DNA of 64,000 nt from Ananas comosus (taxonomy: Eukaryota; Streptophyta; Magnoliopsida; Poales; Bromeliaceae): assembly GCF_001540865.1 (NCBI RefSeq), contig NC_033644.1, forward strand, positions 7,283,279 through 7,347,278, written 5' to 3'. The stretch's first letter is position 1; the number at the start of each line of letters is the position of its first letter. Positions 22,594 to 32,924 of this stretch are shown one piece after another. Position numbers and translations under genes: made by a program. Under the pieces are notes generated by a model that did no database searches, had not been told where the DNA came from, and saw nothing but the letters and a program-made list of their open reading frames with translations.

Positions 22594-24372
22594 TGTTAGA
22601 AAATTGCGTACGGTAAAACTCAACGGAAAAAGAAATCAAACAAATTTGATTTTGAAAAACTCTCGAGATCTAATCTAAAAAACCACGCAATTAGGATCCC
22701 TTATGTTCTTTAAGATTAAAGGAGAAAAGTAAGATCGAATCATTACCTTTTTCGCGGATAAATCCTTGTCTCAATTTGATAATCGTGGAATCGGGTTCTC
22801 TTGAAGCCGCACACGTGTCCGGCCTCTATAGGTATCCACAGGAGGTTCTTGATTTGATCGATGTCCTCACCGGGGTGCTAGCTCCCTTGCAAAAAGACGT
22901 CTTTTTTGCTAGAGGATGGAAGAGAGAAGAGAGGATAGATGGCGGCTTGGGTTTTCTAAAAACTCCCGTATATTATATATAGGAATATAATTCTATTCCT
23001 AATAATATAATGACAATTAAGGATAAGTATAAATCTATATTTAAATTTATCTTTTTCTTAATTAGTTAGATCGATCAAATCGTAATTTGATTCGACTTCA
23101 ATTTTATATTAATTTGATCTTATCAAATTAATAATACAACATTTGCACATAAGTCCTCTTATAATTTACTAACTATTAGTAAGTCCTCTCTTGTAACATT
23201 TACACCTTAATACCACTAATTTGTAACAATTACAAATTAGTCCAATTATCAACATATTGACAATTAGGTCCTCCGGCGATTCAATAATCGCGATCTAGCT
23301 ATCCGATCAATCACAACCTCTTATGTGTGTGACCCCATAGGTTCTATTCTATCTGGTAGTGAGATATATTTTGATCACTATCAACAATATCACTGAAACT
23401 CCTTTCAGTGGATCGGAACAATTCCAACTCAGCCCAATGAGAATTATCGATCATCTAGATAATTCTCATGAGTCTCACAATCCACCAGTGACGCCTAGCA
23501 GCATGTAGTGGCATTCCAGTAGAATGGAATACTGAACCTCTTGGTGCAGTTACCGTGTGATACAATCCTTCTATCATGAGTCCCGACTAGACGGAGGTTA
23601 TGGAATAACTCGTCAAACCCCATCGTCTGTCATATGTTAAATTTATTCGACTCGAGTTTCTAATATCGGAAACCCTTTTCCGCTATTTATTCTGCCCTGG
23701 CCAAGGTCTTCTAAACTCGGTCTCATAAATCACATAGGACTAACACCCCTATCTACCAAGGGAGATAGATTCCATCTGAGTGCGCACCCTATTCCTACAA
23801 TGAACCTACTGCAGCCAACATGCACCGCAAGGACCCGAATGGCTAGGGACCAAGTGTATGTACAGTCAAACTACAGTAACCTCATTGTGAATAGCCGAGG
23901 CACCGCAGGTCAAAGGACCAGTCACACTACTGCAACATTGAGTAAGTCACTGACGAGTGAGTAGACATCTAAGTGACTTCTCGCGTTGGTCATGCTCGGT
24001 ACCCTTGTTCTCTAACAACCACCTGCATATTCGCTTCAGTGTCCCCACACTGTCGACTCGAGACCCGTCTACCCAAAAGGAAAGCGACCTATGCACCAAT
24101 CTCACCGGATCAATCACCGTCCCTGTGATGATCCATTGATCGGGAGCATTTAGGAATTAACCACCAATGACACATGTCTCAAATTTTCAACTCTTGAGAA
24201 TATATGTCATCATATTATTAATTCTTTGGACGATTCAGGGACACATACACAATATGAATGGAAATATAAAAAATCTAAAGTTATTCATAATATTTAAAAG
24301 TCAAATACAAATTTATGTCCTAAAAAGAATATATATATCGATCTGGTTGGCTTCTAGGGCATACATCTAACA
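22594..24372 (-). repeat. 5' LTR of the copia element (1779 bp)
   Basis: In element direction it begins TGTTAGATGTATGCCC and ends TTTTCTAACA, giving TG...CA borders with a 7-base inverted terminus TGTTAGA/TCTAACA. It directly precedes the primer-binding site. The partner LTR is missing from the window, so insertion age cannot be measured by LTR divergence. Confidence 0.88.
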
Positions 24373-25194
24373 TCTAATTGACAAAACAAAAGGCTTCTGC
24401 TTTCTTTGTTAGTAAATGCATGTCCTGCTGCATTAGAAGGTAGTAGTAGTTCTTTACAAGCATCTTTTGGGCGAAGCCAAATGAGTGGATAGTTATTATC
24501 TTCTTTTTGCATCTTAAATATATATAAATTGCAGTACAATCCTACCAACATAGAGAGGTCATATTCCTACAATAGTTATTAAAATTTGGTTAACAGAAAG
24601 ATTTAGTAGAAGTGAAACAACTGACTAACTCTGTTGAGAAAGAGTCAGCTTTTTTTTTTTATAATAAAGTTATTCATTGGAGAAGAGAATGAGAAAGTCA
24701 TTTCCTGGAGACTTGCTAAGAACTCCATCTCAAAGAACTCGGCGGGAAAACACGTCATTTGCCGTTTATTTGATGATTTTGTTGCTTGCCTTATGTTGCA
24801 TGAACACCACCTTTTCTGTTTATTCTTGCTAAACCCGGCGACGAAACGTCTCACATTGCCGAGTTAATAAAGGTTAGGTGAAAATGTATATAGACCCTCA
24901 ACTATAGTCGATTTTTAAGTAGCCCCCTAGGCTATTTTTTTTAAAAAATTGAGACCCCTCCTCCATTTTTGGAAATTAAGTCATTTTAGTCAAATTTATT
25001 AGTGATTTTACTGAATTTAGTGAATTTAATCATTTTTTCAGTACATAAAACTATGTCAATTTATAATTAATAACTAATAGAGCTATTGGATTTGATAAAA
25101 CTAGGCCATTTAATTTTCCCTATCATCAACCTTGGAGTCTTTAGCCTCTTCTATACGTTACGTTTCTTCTATACGTTACGTTTACTTTTCCTTC
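24373..25194. other. Repeat-derived spacer
   Basis: No intact gene. The stretch 24874-25130 carries the 'gaaaatgtatatagaccct' end also seen in the element at 44410-44697, so it is probably a degenerate MITE. The part at 24380-24860 resembles decayed retroelement sequence but I could not assign it. Confidence 0.45.
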
Positions 25195-25480
25195 AATGGG
25201 TCCCAACTGCTTTTTGACCTCAGAATGTTAGTTTAAAACAAAAATAATTTTTTGAGCCCAAAAAAGCGAAGCTTATAAGCTTTTATTCAACAACAGAACC
25301 TTACAATCTCCAACCACGCTAAACAGGCTCAAAATTTATACAAAAAATGTATTGTGACTTCAAATGCTTGAAATCATGTCTAATGATAACGATGGTCAAG
25401 TAGAAATTCCACTTAGTAGGTATTTGCTTGTATGGAAAAGCGTGAAAAATAGTTTCCTGTGAAAAAAAATTTTGTGAAAT
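25195..25480 (+). repeat. Second direct copy of RLP 3'-flank sequence
   Basis: 25195-25340 matches 32340-32610 downstream of the intact RLP, with shared 'tttttgacctcagaatgtta', 'agcttataa' and 'aacaggctca' blocks; the right copy has an extra 100-base insert. 25340-25480 continues with a relative of 11530-11700. This is a separate piece of the 3' flank from the one at 12090-12282. Confidence 0.7.
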
Positions 25481-26189
25481 TTTTTTTTGACATTTTGTAA
25501 ATGACATTAATAACAACAACTTGAAGTTAGAATTTGAATTTACAATTAAAATTTAGAATTATAAATTAAATTTTAAAAATTTAAACTTAAATTTTTAATT
25601 ATATACTAAATTGAAATTTGAAATTATGATTTAATCTAATGAAATTATATGATTTATATTTGAATTCAAATAATTATTAGTATAAAAAAAAAAAAAATCT
25701 TTGCTCAGTCATTCTGGAATCAAAGTTGACTTCAACCATAGAGGTGGGAGTCACCTTTGGGGAATTCGAATTCCTCCGGAATGAAAATCAGAATGCTAAT
25801 CCTTTATTACAAATTAGTTGAGAATTGAAATAATTATTAGTATAAATATATACTTTTTTAATCACTCCGGAATCAAAATTGACTGATTGACTCCAATCAT
25901 GAAGATCGGAGTCACTTTTGAGGAATTCAAGTCCCTCCGAAATGAAAATCAAAAGGTTATATAATCTTTCAATCCAAACACTAATAACGGAAATAAATTT
26001 CTGCATGAAAGTATCAAAATGAACTTTTTTTTTTTCCTTCAACATATTTCGAACGCAAATTAACGGCATCACCCCTCCTCTTACGTAGCTCATAAAAATT
26101 AATTTGGTTTGATCATAGCTAAAATATCTATTACAAAAAAGACTTTTCGTCAAAAAAAGAAGAAGAAGGTAATAGTATCTCCGTTTGGA

Positions 26190-26565
26190 GAGTCTCCAGT
26201 TCTCAAATTATAGGTAGCGTGATATTATTGTTCTTAGATTTTAATTTATTATATTTTTTTATTTTAATTCTTAAAATTATTATAATCAAATTCTACAATC
26301 TAATTTAATTGCTTAAATATTGATAAATTATTAGTGTGGAAGTAATATTAAAGTTTTCTTATTAATGATGCGATAATAATTAAAATGCTATATTATTTTT
26401 ATATTAGTAATTTGTCAATATTTAATTAACTAAGTTGGAATATAGAATTTGATTGCAATAATTAGAAAATTAGAGTCAGAAATTATAATAAAATTAAAAT
26501 TTAAGCACCAAAGTATCACGCGCCTATAGTTTAAGAACCAAAAGCGTATTTTACACGCCATCCGC
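26190..26565. mobile_element. Hairpin MITE (family J)
   Basis: Left end 'ttctcaaattataggtagcg' and right end 'cgcgcctatagtttaagaac' are inverted relatives, and similarity continues inward for about 150 bases on both arms, as in a foldback MITE. Confidence 0.6.
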
Positions 26566-26569
26566 CCAA

Positions 26570-27229
26570 AAAAAAGAAAAAGAAAAAAAATATTTTTGTT
26601 TTTGTTTTCTCTCTTTTCTCTGCCATACTTAGAATTGACCTGGGCCTTCATGCTTGCTTTTCCAATTTCCACGAATATTACTTGTATAGGTCTTTCAATA
26701 TATTACTTTTTATTTCCATTACCTATGAGCCTCACATTAGCGTTACTCACTTTGTTTTTATATTTAGAGTCTAAATTGTTGTGATATTTTATTAGGTTTT
26801 GGATTAAAATTCATTTTCTTTCATTTACTCTTTGTTTACTAATTTAGATCTGCCTCATATAACCTATAACTTTTCTCTACGATGGGCAAGAAAGTAGTTT
26901 GGCTTAATTATAAAAAAAAAAAACACTCTTGTCGTCCCGTGTATCAAATATTCTCCTACATAAAAATTTTAAATGACATCAACCTTGCACTTCAATCTGG
27001 TGTGTGAAATAGATTCAATAATTTAAAAACTTTATTAACTTTTTATAGAAGTGTTAATAGCGATAACACAGAAGGTGAGTTGATATTAATAACACTTGTT
27101 CTTTTGAGTGTTAGCACTTGAAAATATATATGAAGAAGATTGAATGGGCTTAAATATGTGCTATCAGTATACCACCGTTAAAGTAAACAAAAGAATACTA
27201 ACGAAGGGACTTATTTGAGGCAAACTAAA
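26570..27229. other. AT-rich spacer upstream of the right RLP arm
   Basis: 26806-26880 repeats 12572-12630 in the same orientation. Nothing else recognised. Confidence 0.45.
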
Positions 27230-29300
27230 ATATATGATTGATATTATTTAATTTGTTTATAATAATAAGTTGTTTGAAATACGAAAAAAGTGCTGCATGA
27301 TTTTTATAATTATAATTTTTTTTTCTCCATTAAATAAGAAAGGATTCTCATTACCTATAAGCCTTTATCTCTCTATACTAAGGGCTCAAAGAAAATGAAA
27401 TACCTTTTTTTATTCATTGGTGAGTTTTTGTGTGACCAAAATCAAAGATTGCTTTGAAATCAAACTAGCTAAGAGATGGCTGCAAATGTGCATTTTGAAG
27501 GAAAATTAATTTTTTTAGCATTTTGAAGCTTATAAGATTGAATGCAAGACATACAATCAAAACGACAAACTTCAATTAAAAAGAGTTGTCTACTGAGTTA
27601 TTCGAAAAAGTTTAAAGTGTCTCTAATTGCCAAAATTAAAATGTAAGCACCCACTTGCAAAAATGCCAAACTTCAAGGGGTCTCTGTACAATTTTTCCTC
27701 AATTTTTTTAATGGCCCTTTTCTAATTTCTAATTTTTTTATATGAGCTAATCCAGATTTATTAACTAAAGCAATTAAAATCACTAAATTTGATGGAATTG
27801 TCAATAAATTTAATAGAAATTTTAATTTAGTTGTCTAAAACAACCAAATTTTGGACAAGTGAAAGGTTAAGAAGAGCTATATTTTTTAAAAAAAAATTGA
27901 GGGGCCATTTTAAAATGGCCTATATTTGAGAAATAAATTTAATTGAATTTTTAATTTATTTTTATCATGATCAACTTGGAGTCTTTTGCCCCTTCCATAC
28001 GTTATATATTTTCCAGCTTAATTCGTTGGAGGATTTTTTTTGGCCATGTCGTTTAATGCTATGGTCAATAAATTATAGTCAAAATTCCACATTTTTTTCG
28101 TCAATATTATTTATCTTAGCACGTGGAAAACTAAGTTCACATACAAATAAAATTTTAAATCAATAATAAGACTATAAAAATATCACCGATCGTCCTTAGT
28201 GCAAGTAGCAAAAGAGCTTGATGATTAGCACCTGTAGTTTTAAGTTCGAATACTAATTACTTTATAATTTAATTTATTTATAAAAGAAATGAATAAAATG
28301 GATAACATGCTATTTTTCTCTCCGCAAAAAAAATATATGATCATAAAAGTGTCTAAGGAGATTAGATAATATTGCATAGATATTCGTTTTATTCTGTTTT
28401 CCTCCTCTTTTTTTTTTTTTTTTTTTATGTGCGCGTGTGTTCTGTTTTTTTAAATATTGCTTTAATTTTTTTTTTAACAAAAACACAGCTATATTTTTGT
28501 GGGCTTTTTTTTTATTTATCCCCAACTAATATTCAAAATTTTTAAATTTATCCTCTTGAAATTACTAAAATATTTTTCTAAATAACTCAATTCCCACACA
28601 GCATAGGTATTTCCTTGGAGAAATGAGAATATTTGAAGAGATTTTTTAAAATCAGCATAGGTATTTTGGTCCTCCAAAGTAAATAAGATATTTGTAAAGT
28701 TTTAAGGAAAATATTACTATTAGTAACTATGCTTAAGCAAGGACAAAAAGATAGCAAAGAGACAGAGAGAGAAAAGTAACGAGGATCAGCACCACTGCAA
28801 CCATGCACCGTTACCTACTTGTTCTCACACTCTGTGTTTTAGGCTATCATCAAGCCATCCCAACAAGCGCATGCTTCGAGACCGAAAGGAAGGCGCTCCT
28901 CGCCTTCAAAGCCGGCGTTATCGACGCCGGCAACCGCTTGTCTTCATGGGCAGGTCGGGACTGCTGCAGTTGGAACGGAGTAGCCTGCGACGACAACACC
29001 GGCCACGCCGTGAAGCTCAACCTTCGAAACAACTACATGGATCAAGACTACATGAACTCGTCGCTTTATGAGCTGCGCGGTGAGATCGATCCTTCCTTGA
29101 TTGTTTTACATCATCTAGTTCACCTCGATCTTAGCGGGAACTATTTCGCCGGAAGCACCGTCCCGGAATTCATCCGTTCATTTAATAATCTGACGCATCT
29201 TGATCTCTCCTTTTGTGAATTTAGCGGCAGAATACCTCAGCAACTTGGAGATCTCTTTAATCTTCGCTTTCTCGATCTCTCCTGGTCGAGCTTATTCGTA
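27230..29300 (+). repeat. Right arm of the 2.1 kb inverted repeat
   Basis: Plus-strand partner of 14054-16208. It spans about 1.57 kb of DNA upstream of the RLP start plus its first 500 coding bases. The arms face away from each other with about 11 kb between them, mostly the copia element. Confidence 0.85.
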
Positions 29301-31745
29301 GGTGCACCGCCTCCTTCACTGGGCAATCTCTCCCGTCTCCACACTCTTGTCTTAGAATTCGCTTTCCTTTCCAACGGCCCCAGCGTTCGTGACCTTTCGT
29401 GGCTCTCTCGTTTATCTTCTCTCAGATATCTCGCCATGAGCGGGGTGAATCTATCTGGTGCTGCGGATTGGTTGCAACACATTAACAAGCTGAAGTACAT
29501 AATTGAGTTGTCTTTGGTGACCTGTAGTCTTAGTAACATCCCGTACTCTTTGTCTCATGTCAACTTTACATCCCTAAGGATCCTTGAACTTGGAGCAAAT
29601 GGTCCCTTCGGTGTCCCCGTGCCTGCTTGGTTGTCGAACCTTACCGACCTTTCCTATCTAGATCTAAATTATTGTGGATTTCATGGAAAGATTCCCGACG
29701 CTCTCGGAAACTTGGCTTCTCTTAGCAACCTGCTTTTAGGATACAATCGTCTCGACGGTACCGTACCTGAATCGCTCCGAAACTTGTGTAATTTGCGAGT
29801 CGTTGAGTTGAACAATCTTCGCATCGGCGGAGATGTTGCACAAGTGGTAGAGACATCGCGCTGCTCATGGAAGAGCCTTGAGATGTTGAATTTGGAAAAT
29901 AACGAGCTTCGAGGGAATTTATCCGGGTGGCTAGAGCAGTTGGAGAATGTGAGCGCTGTTTATCTGAGCAACAATTCACTTGTTGGAACCATTCCTTTTG
30001 GAATCCGGAACCTTTCGAATCTACGTTCGTTGGATCTTTCTTTTAACTCCTTGCAAGGTGTTGTATCCGAAGCTCATTTCGCCAACCTATCCAACTTGAA
30101 GGCGATTTTGCTCTCCTCCAATTCGTTGGTCATCGATGTCGACGAGAACTGGGTTCCTCCGTTTCAGCTCATGGTTCTTATGTTAGGCTCCTGTGAATTA
30201 GGATCCCGGTTTCCGGCATGGCTCCGATGGCAGACGCAGCTCGACGAGGTGGATTTATCGAACACGAGCATCTCAGGCACCGTGCCTGAGTGGTTCTGGA
30301 ACTCGTCAGCAAGTATGGTAGATCTCTCGTATAATCAACTCGTAGGCGAATTGCCGTTATCTTTGCAATTCTCAAGGCTTGTTTTGCGGTCCAATCGAAT
30401 CGAAGGTCCAATACCGTCATCTTTGCCGAATCACCTCTACTTATTAGACCTCTCTGAAAATTCTCTTTCAGGGCCACTTCCACTATCCTTAGATATTCCG
30501 TCATTAAATTTTTTATTTCTGTCGAGCAATATGATTAATGGAAGTATCCCATCATATATGTGTGACTTGGAATATCTGACGATCTTGGATCTGTCGAAGA
30601 ACTCTTTATCGGGAAAACTACCTCTATGTTGGCAGAGCTCAAATCTCCAAATCTTGGATTTGTCGATGAATAACCTTTCCGGTGAAATTCCAGCTTCCAT
30701 TGGCTCATTGAGCTTCCTTACATCGTTACATCTCAACGACAATCGCTTCTACGGAGAAATCCCTACATCTTTACAGCATTGCACGGATCTAATTTTGCTT
30801 GACCTGAGTAGAAACAGGTTCTCAGGACAGATCCCAGCTTGGGTAGGTGAGAGCCTGCAGGATCTAGTATTTGTACAGTTGCGATCAAATATGTTTTCCG
30901 GCAATATTCCTAATGTGTTGGCACGACTGCCATACCTCCATGTTCTAGATCTTGCGCATAACAATCTGTCGGGACCAGTACCGCGTTCTTTTGGCAATTT
31001 TAGTGCTATAATCCCTCCACTCGCAGATTATATTCGAGGCGGATATACGATTGGCCAAGACACGGACATCCTTTTTGACTTTAGGGATAATTTACTTCTT
31101 ATAATGAAAGGGAATGAATTTCAGTACTCGACCATCCTCTACCTTGTCAAGATTATCGACCTCTCAGGAAACAATCTAAGTGGACAAATCCCCGAAGAAA
31201 TAGCAGCACTTCACCTACTGCAAAGTTTGAACTTATCGACGAACCATTTAACAGGACGGATACCGGAAAAAATAGGTGACATGCATTACTTGGAATCTCT
31301 TGACCTCTCACTAAATGAGCTTTCAGGCGCTATTCCGCAAAGCTTATCGGATTTGACCTTCTTGAGCCACTTGAATCTATCCTACAACAACTTATCAGGG
31401 CGTATTCCGACGGGGAGTCAATTGGACCGGCTCAACGATCCGTCAATCTATACAGGCAATTATTATCTTTGTGGACCTCCGATTAAACATAACTGTTCCA
31501 AAGATGACGCAAACCCTTATACTAAAAGAGACGACTATAATGAAGCTGTATGGTTATACGTTGGGATGGTTCTAGGATTTATCGCTGGATTTTGGAGCGT
31601 GTATGTTGTTCTACTATTCCGAAGATCGTGGAGGATTGCTTATTTTCAAATGATTGATAAATTATTCGATAATATATACGTGATGGTCGTGTTAAGTTGG
31701 AAGAGATTGAACAGAAAAACTGGTGGAGAAAGACCTATTTCTTGA
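28803..31745 (+). CDS. Leucine-rich-repeat receptor-like protein (EIX/Cf type, no kinase)
   Basis: Single-exon gene for a 980-aa cell-surface protein of the RLP class that senses apoplastic elicitors and signals through partner kinases such as SOBIR1. Signal peptide at residues 1-23; N-terminal cap with the paired cysteines of CFETERKALLAFKAG and DCCSWNGVACDD; then a long array of about 28-30 plasma-membrane-type LRRs (LxxLxLxxNxLSGxIP); an island-like break near the YIRGGYTIGQD segment; final LRRs and the NYYLCGPP cap; an acidic stretch (KDDANPYTKRDDYNEA); one membrane helix at about 917-939 with GxxxG motifs (GMVLG, GFIAG), expected for SOBIR1 pairing; and a 41-residue tail without a kinase. 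These features match the EIX1/EIX2-like group; the ligand cannot be inferred. The frame is intact, unlike the inverted 5' copy at 14054-14541. Confidence 0.93.
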   Translation: MHRYLLVLTLCVLGYHQAIPTSACFETERKALLAFKAGVIDAGNRLSSWAGRDCCSWNGVACDDNTGHAVKLNLRNNYMDQDYMNSSLYELRGEIDPSLIVLHHLVHLDLSGNYFAGSTVPEFIRSFNNLTHLDLSFCEFSGRIPQQLGDLFNLRFLDLSWSSLFVGAPPPSLGNLSRLHTLVLEFAFLSNGPSVRDLSWLSRLSSLRYLAMSGVNLSGAADWLQHINKLKYIIELSLVTCSLSNIPYSLSHVNFTSLRILELGANGPFGVPVPAWLSNLTDLSYLDLNYCGFHGKIPDALGNLASLSNLLLGYNRLDGTVPESLRNLCNLRVVELNNLRIGGDVAQVVETSRCSWKSLEMLNLENNELRGNLSGWLEQLENVSAVYLSNNSLVGTIPFGIRNLSNLRSLDLSFNSLQGVVSEAHFANLSNLKAILLSSNSLVIDVDENWVPPFQLMVLMLGSCELGSRFPAWLRWQTQLDEVDLSNTSISGTVPEWFWNSSASMVDLSYNQLVGELPLSLQFSRLVLRSNRIEGPIPSSLPNHLYLLDLSENSLSGPLPLSLDIPSLNFLFLSSNMINGSIPSYMCDLEYLTILDLSKNSLSGKLPLCWQSSNLQILDLSMNNLSGEIPASIGSLSFLTSLHLNDNRFYGEIPTSLQHCTDLILLDLSRNRFSGQIPAWVGESLQDLVFVQLRSNMFSGNIPNVLARLPYLHVLDLAHNNLSGPVPRSFGNFSAIIPPLADYIRGGYTIGQDTDILFDFRDNLLLIMKGNEFQYSTILYLVKIIDLSGNNLSGQIPEEIAALHLLQSLNLSTNHLTGRIPEKIGDMHYLESLDLSLNELSGAIPQSLSDLTFLSHLNLSYNNLSGRIPTGSQLDRLNDPSIYTGNYYLCGPPIKHNCSKDDANPYTKRDDYNEAVWLYVGMVLGFIAGFWSVYVVLLFRRSWRIAYFQMIDKLFDNIYVMVVLSWKRLNRKTGGERPIS

Positions 31746-32924
31746 AGGAGTAGGCTAATGGCACCTTATAAGGTTTATATACCATCTCGCTGTTTCCTTA
31801 TTTCAGACTTATTTTGTGTTGTGTTTCTCGTTTTTATTTGGCGTGGAGTTTGTCATCTCAACTGCACCACATGTATCTTGTAATAATGTGCCGTACTATC
31901 CATTACAATAATTTGGAGTATATATGTTGCCTGATCGTTACCTTGGTTTTGAAAATTTTCTAGGCAAACTCAAAACAATAAATAGCAGATTTCGAAATGT
32001 AAGTTCGTAGAACGGCTCGGGGGAAAAAAAAAAAATTTCTATTTCAGTATATGCTTTTTTGTGTATCTATCTATCTTCATGTCTTGCTCTAAAGTAGTGC
32101 ATTTCATCTGACTAGACTACATAAGATACCTCTCTCCAAAGCAGTGTCTTTTATTATAGTTCTCTTTGTTTACCAACATACTGAGATCAAAGGCTCCAAT
32201 TTGATGGTTGGTGTCATTCGCAGAAGAAGTGTAATTCATGGGTGGAACTCAAAAAGTTTCGTCAAGCTAAACGCACCCTTAGTGACATCAGGTGTTTTCC
32301 ACTAACTTCTCACTGCAGCAGTAGCAAAAATTCCAAATAGCAAATACTGCCTTTTGACCTCAGAATGTTAGTTCCACTTCTAATCGTAATAAAAGTAATA
32401 AGATTTCATGTTTGCCAAACATACTGCTAATGGTGATTACAGGTACGAGAGCAAAAAAATAACGGAAAAAGAAAAAGGAAGCTGAAACTTTTATTGCAGC
32501 AAAAAACAGAAATAAGCTTTTGAGCCCAAAGACAAAAGCTTATAAACTTTTATTCAACAACACAAGCAAGCTTACGATCTCCAACCAGGCCAAACAGGCT
32601 CAGAATTTATACCAAAAATTTATACCTAATCTTGAACATGGATATTCCAGAGCACAAAATTTATTCCAACTCTACTATTCAATCAATTGATTCTACGGTG
32701 TTCAGCTAAGTATCTACCGATTGAATCTTACAGAAAGCACTATAAACAGAACTGCAATACAACATCAGTTCACTAATAGACAACAAACCATGATATCATT
32801 CGAGGATAAAACTCTAAATATTGGATAGTGATCGGGCGAGCTTGAGAACTTTGACCACAACAAAACAGATGCATAATTTAATAACTAGTAGGATTATTAT
32901 TTACAGAAAAAGAAGAGTTGTAAT
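31746..32924. other. RLP 3' flank and convergent intergenic spacer
   Basis: Lies between the convergent RLP and ARC6 genes. 32079-32270 is the source-like copy of 12090-12282, and 32340-32610 of 25195-25340. AATAAA motifs occur near 31977 (+) and, on the minus strand, at 32548-32553; either may serve the adjacent genes. Confidence 0.55.

Larger units (their letters stand above)
16940..24372 (-). mobile_element. Ty1-copia retrotransposon, 3'-truncated, on the minus strand
   Basis: Order in element direction: 5' LTR (24372-22594), primer-binding site, leader of about 1.6 kb, gag-pol frame (from 20959 or 20932 to 17630), a broken RNase H segment (17629-16995), then an abrupt end near 16940. No second LTR is seen to the left, so the 3' end is deleted or was replaced by the A-tailed insertion. 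Domain order integrase then reverse transcriptase marks it as copia, not gypsy. It lies between the two head-to-head RLP segments. Confidence 0.9.

Noticed and set aside
28803..31745. RLP as a receptor kinase (GSO1/FLS2-like)
   Set aside because: The protein ends 41 residues after the membrane helix with a stop; no kinase sequence follows in the next 1.2 kb.
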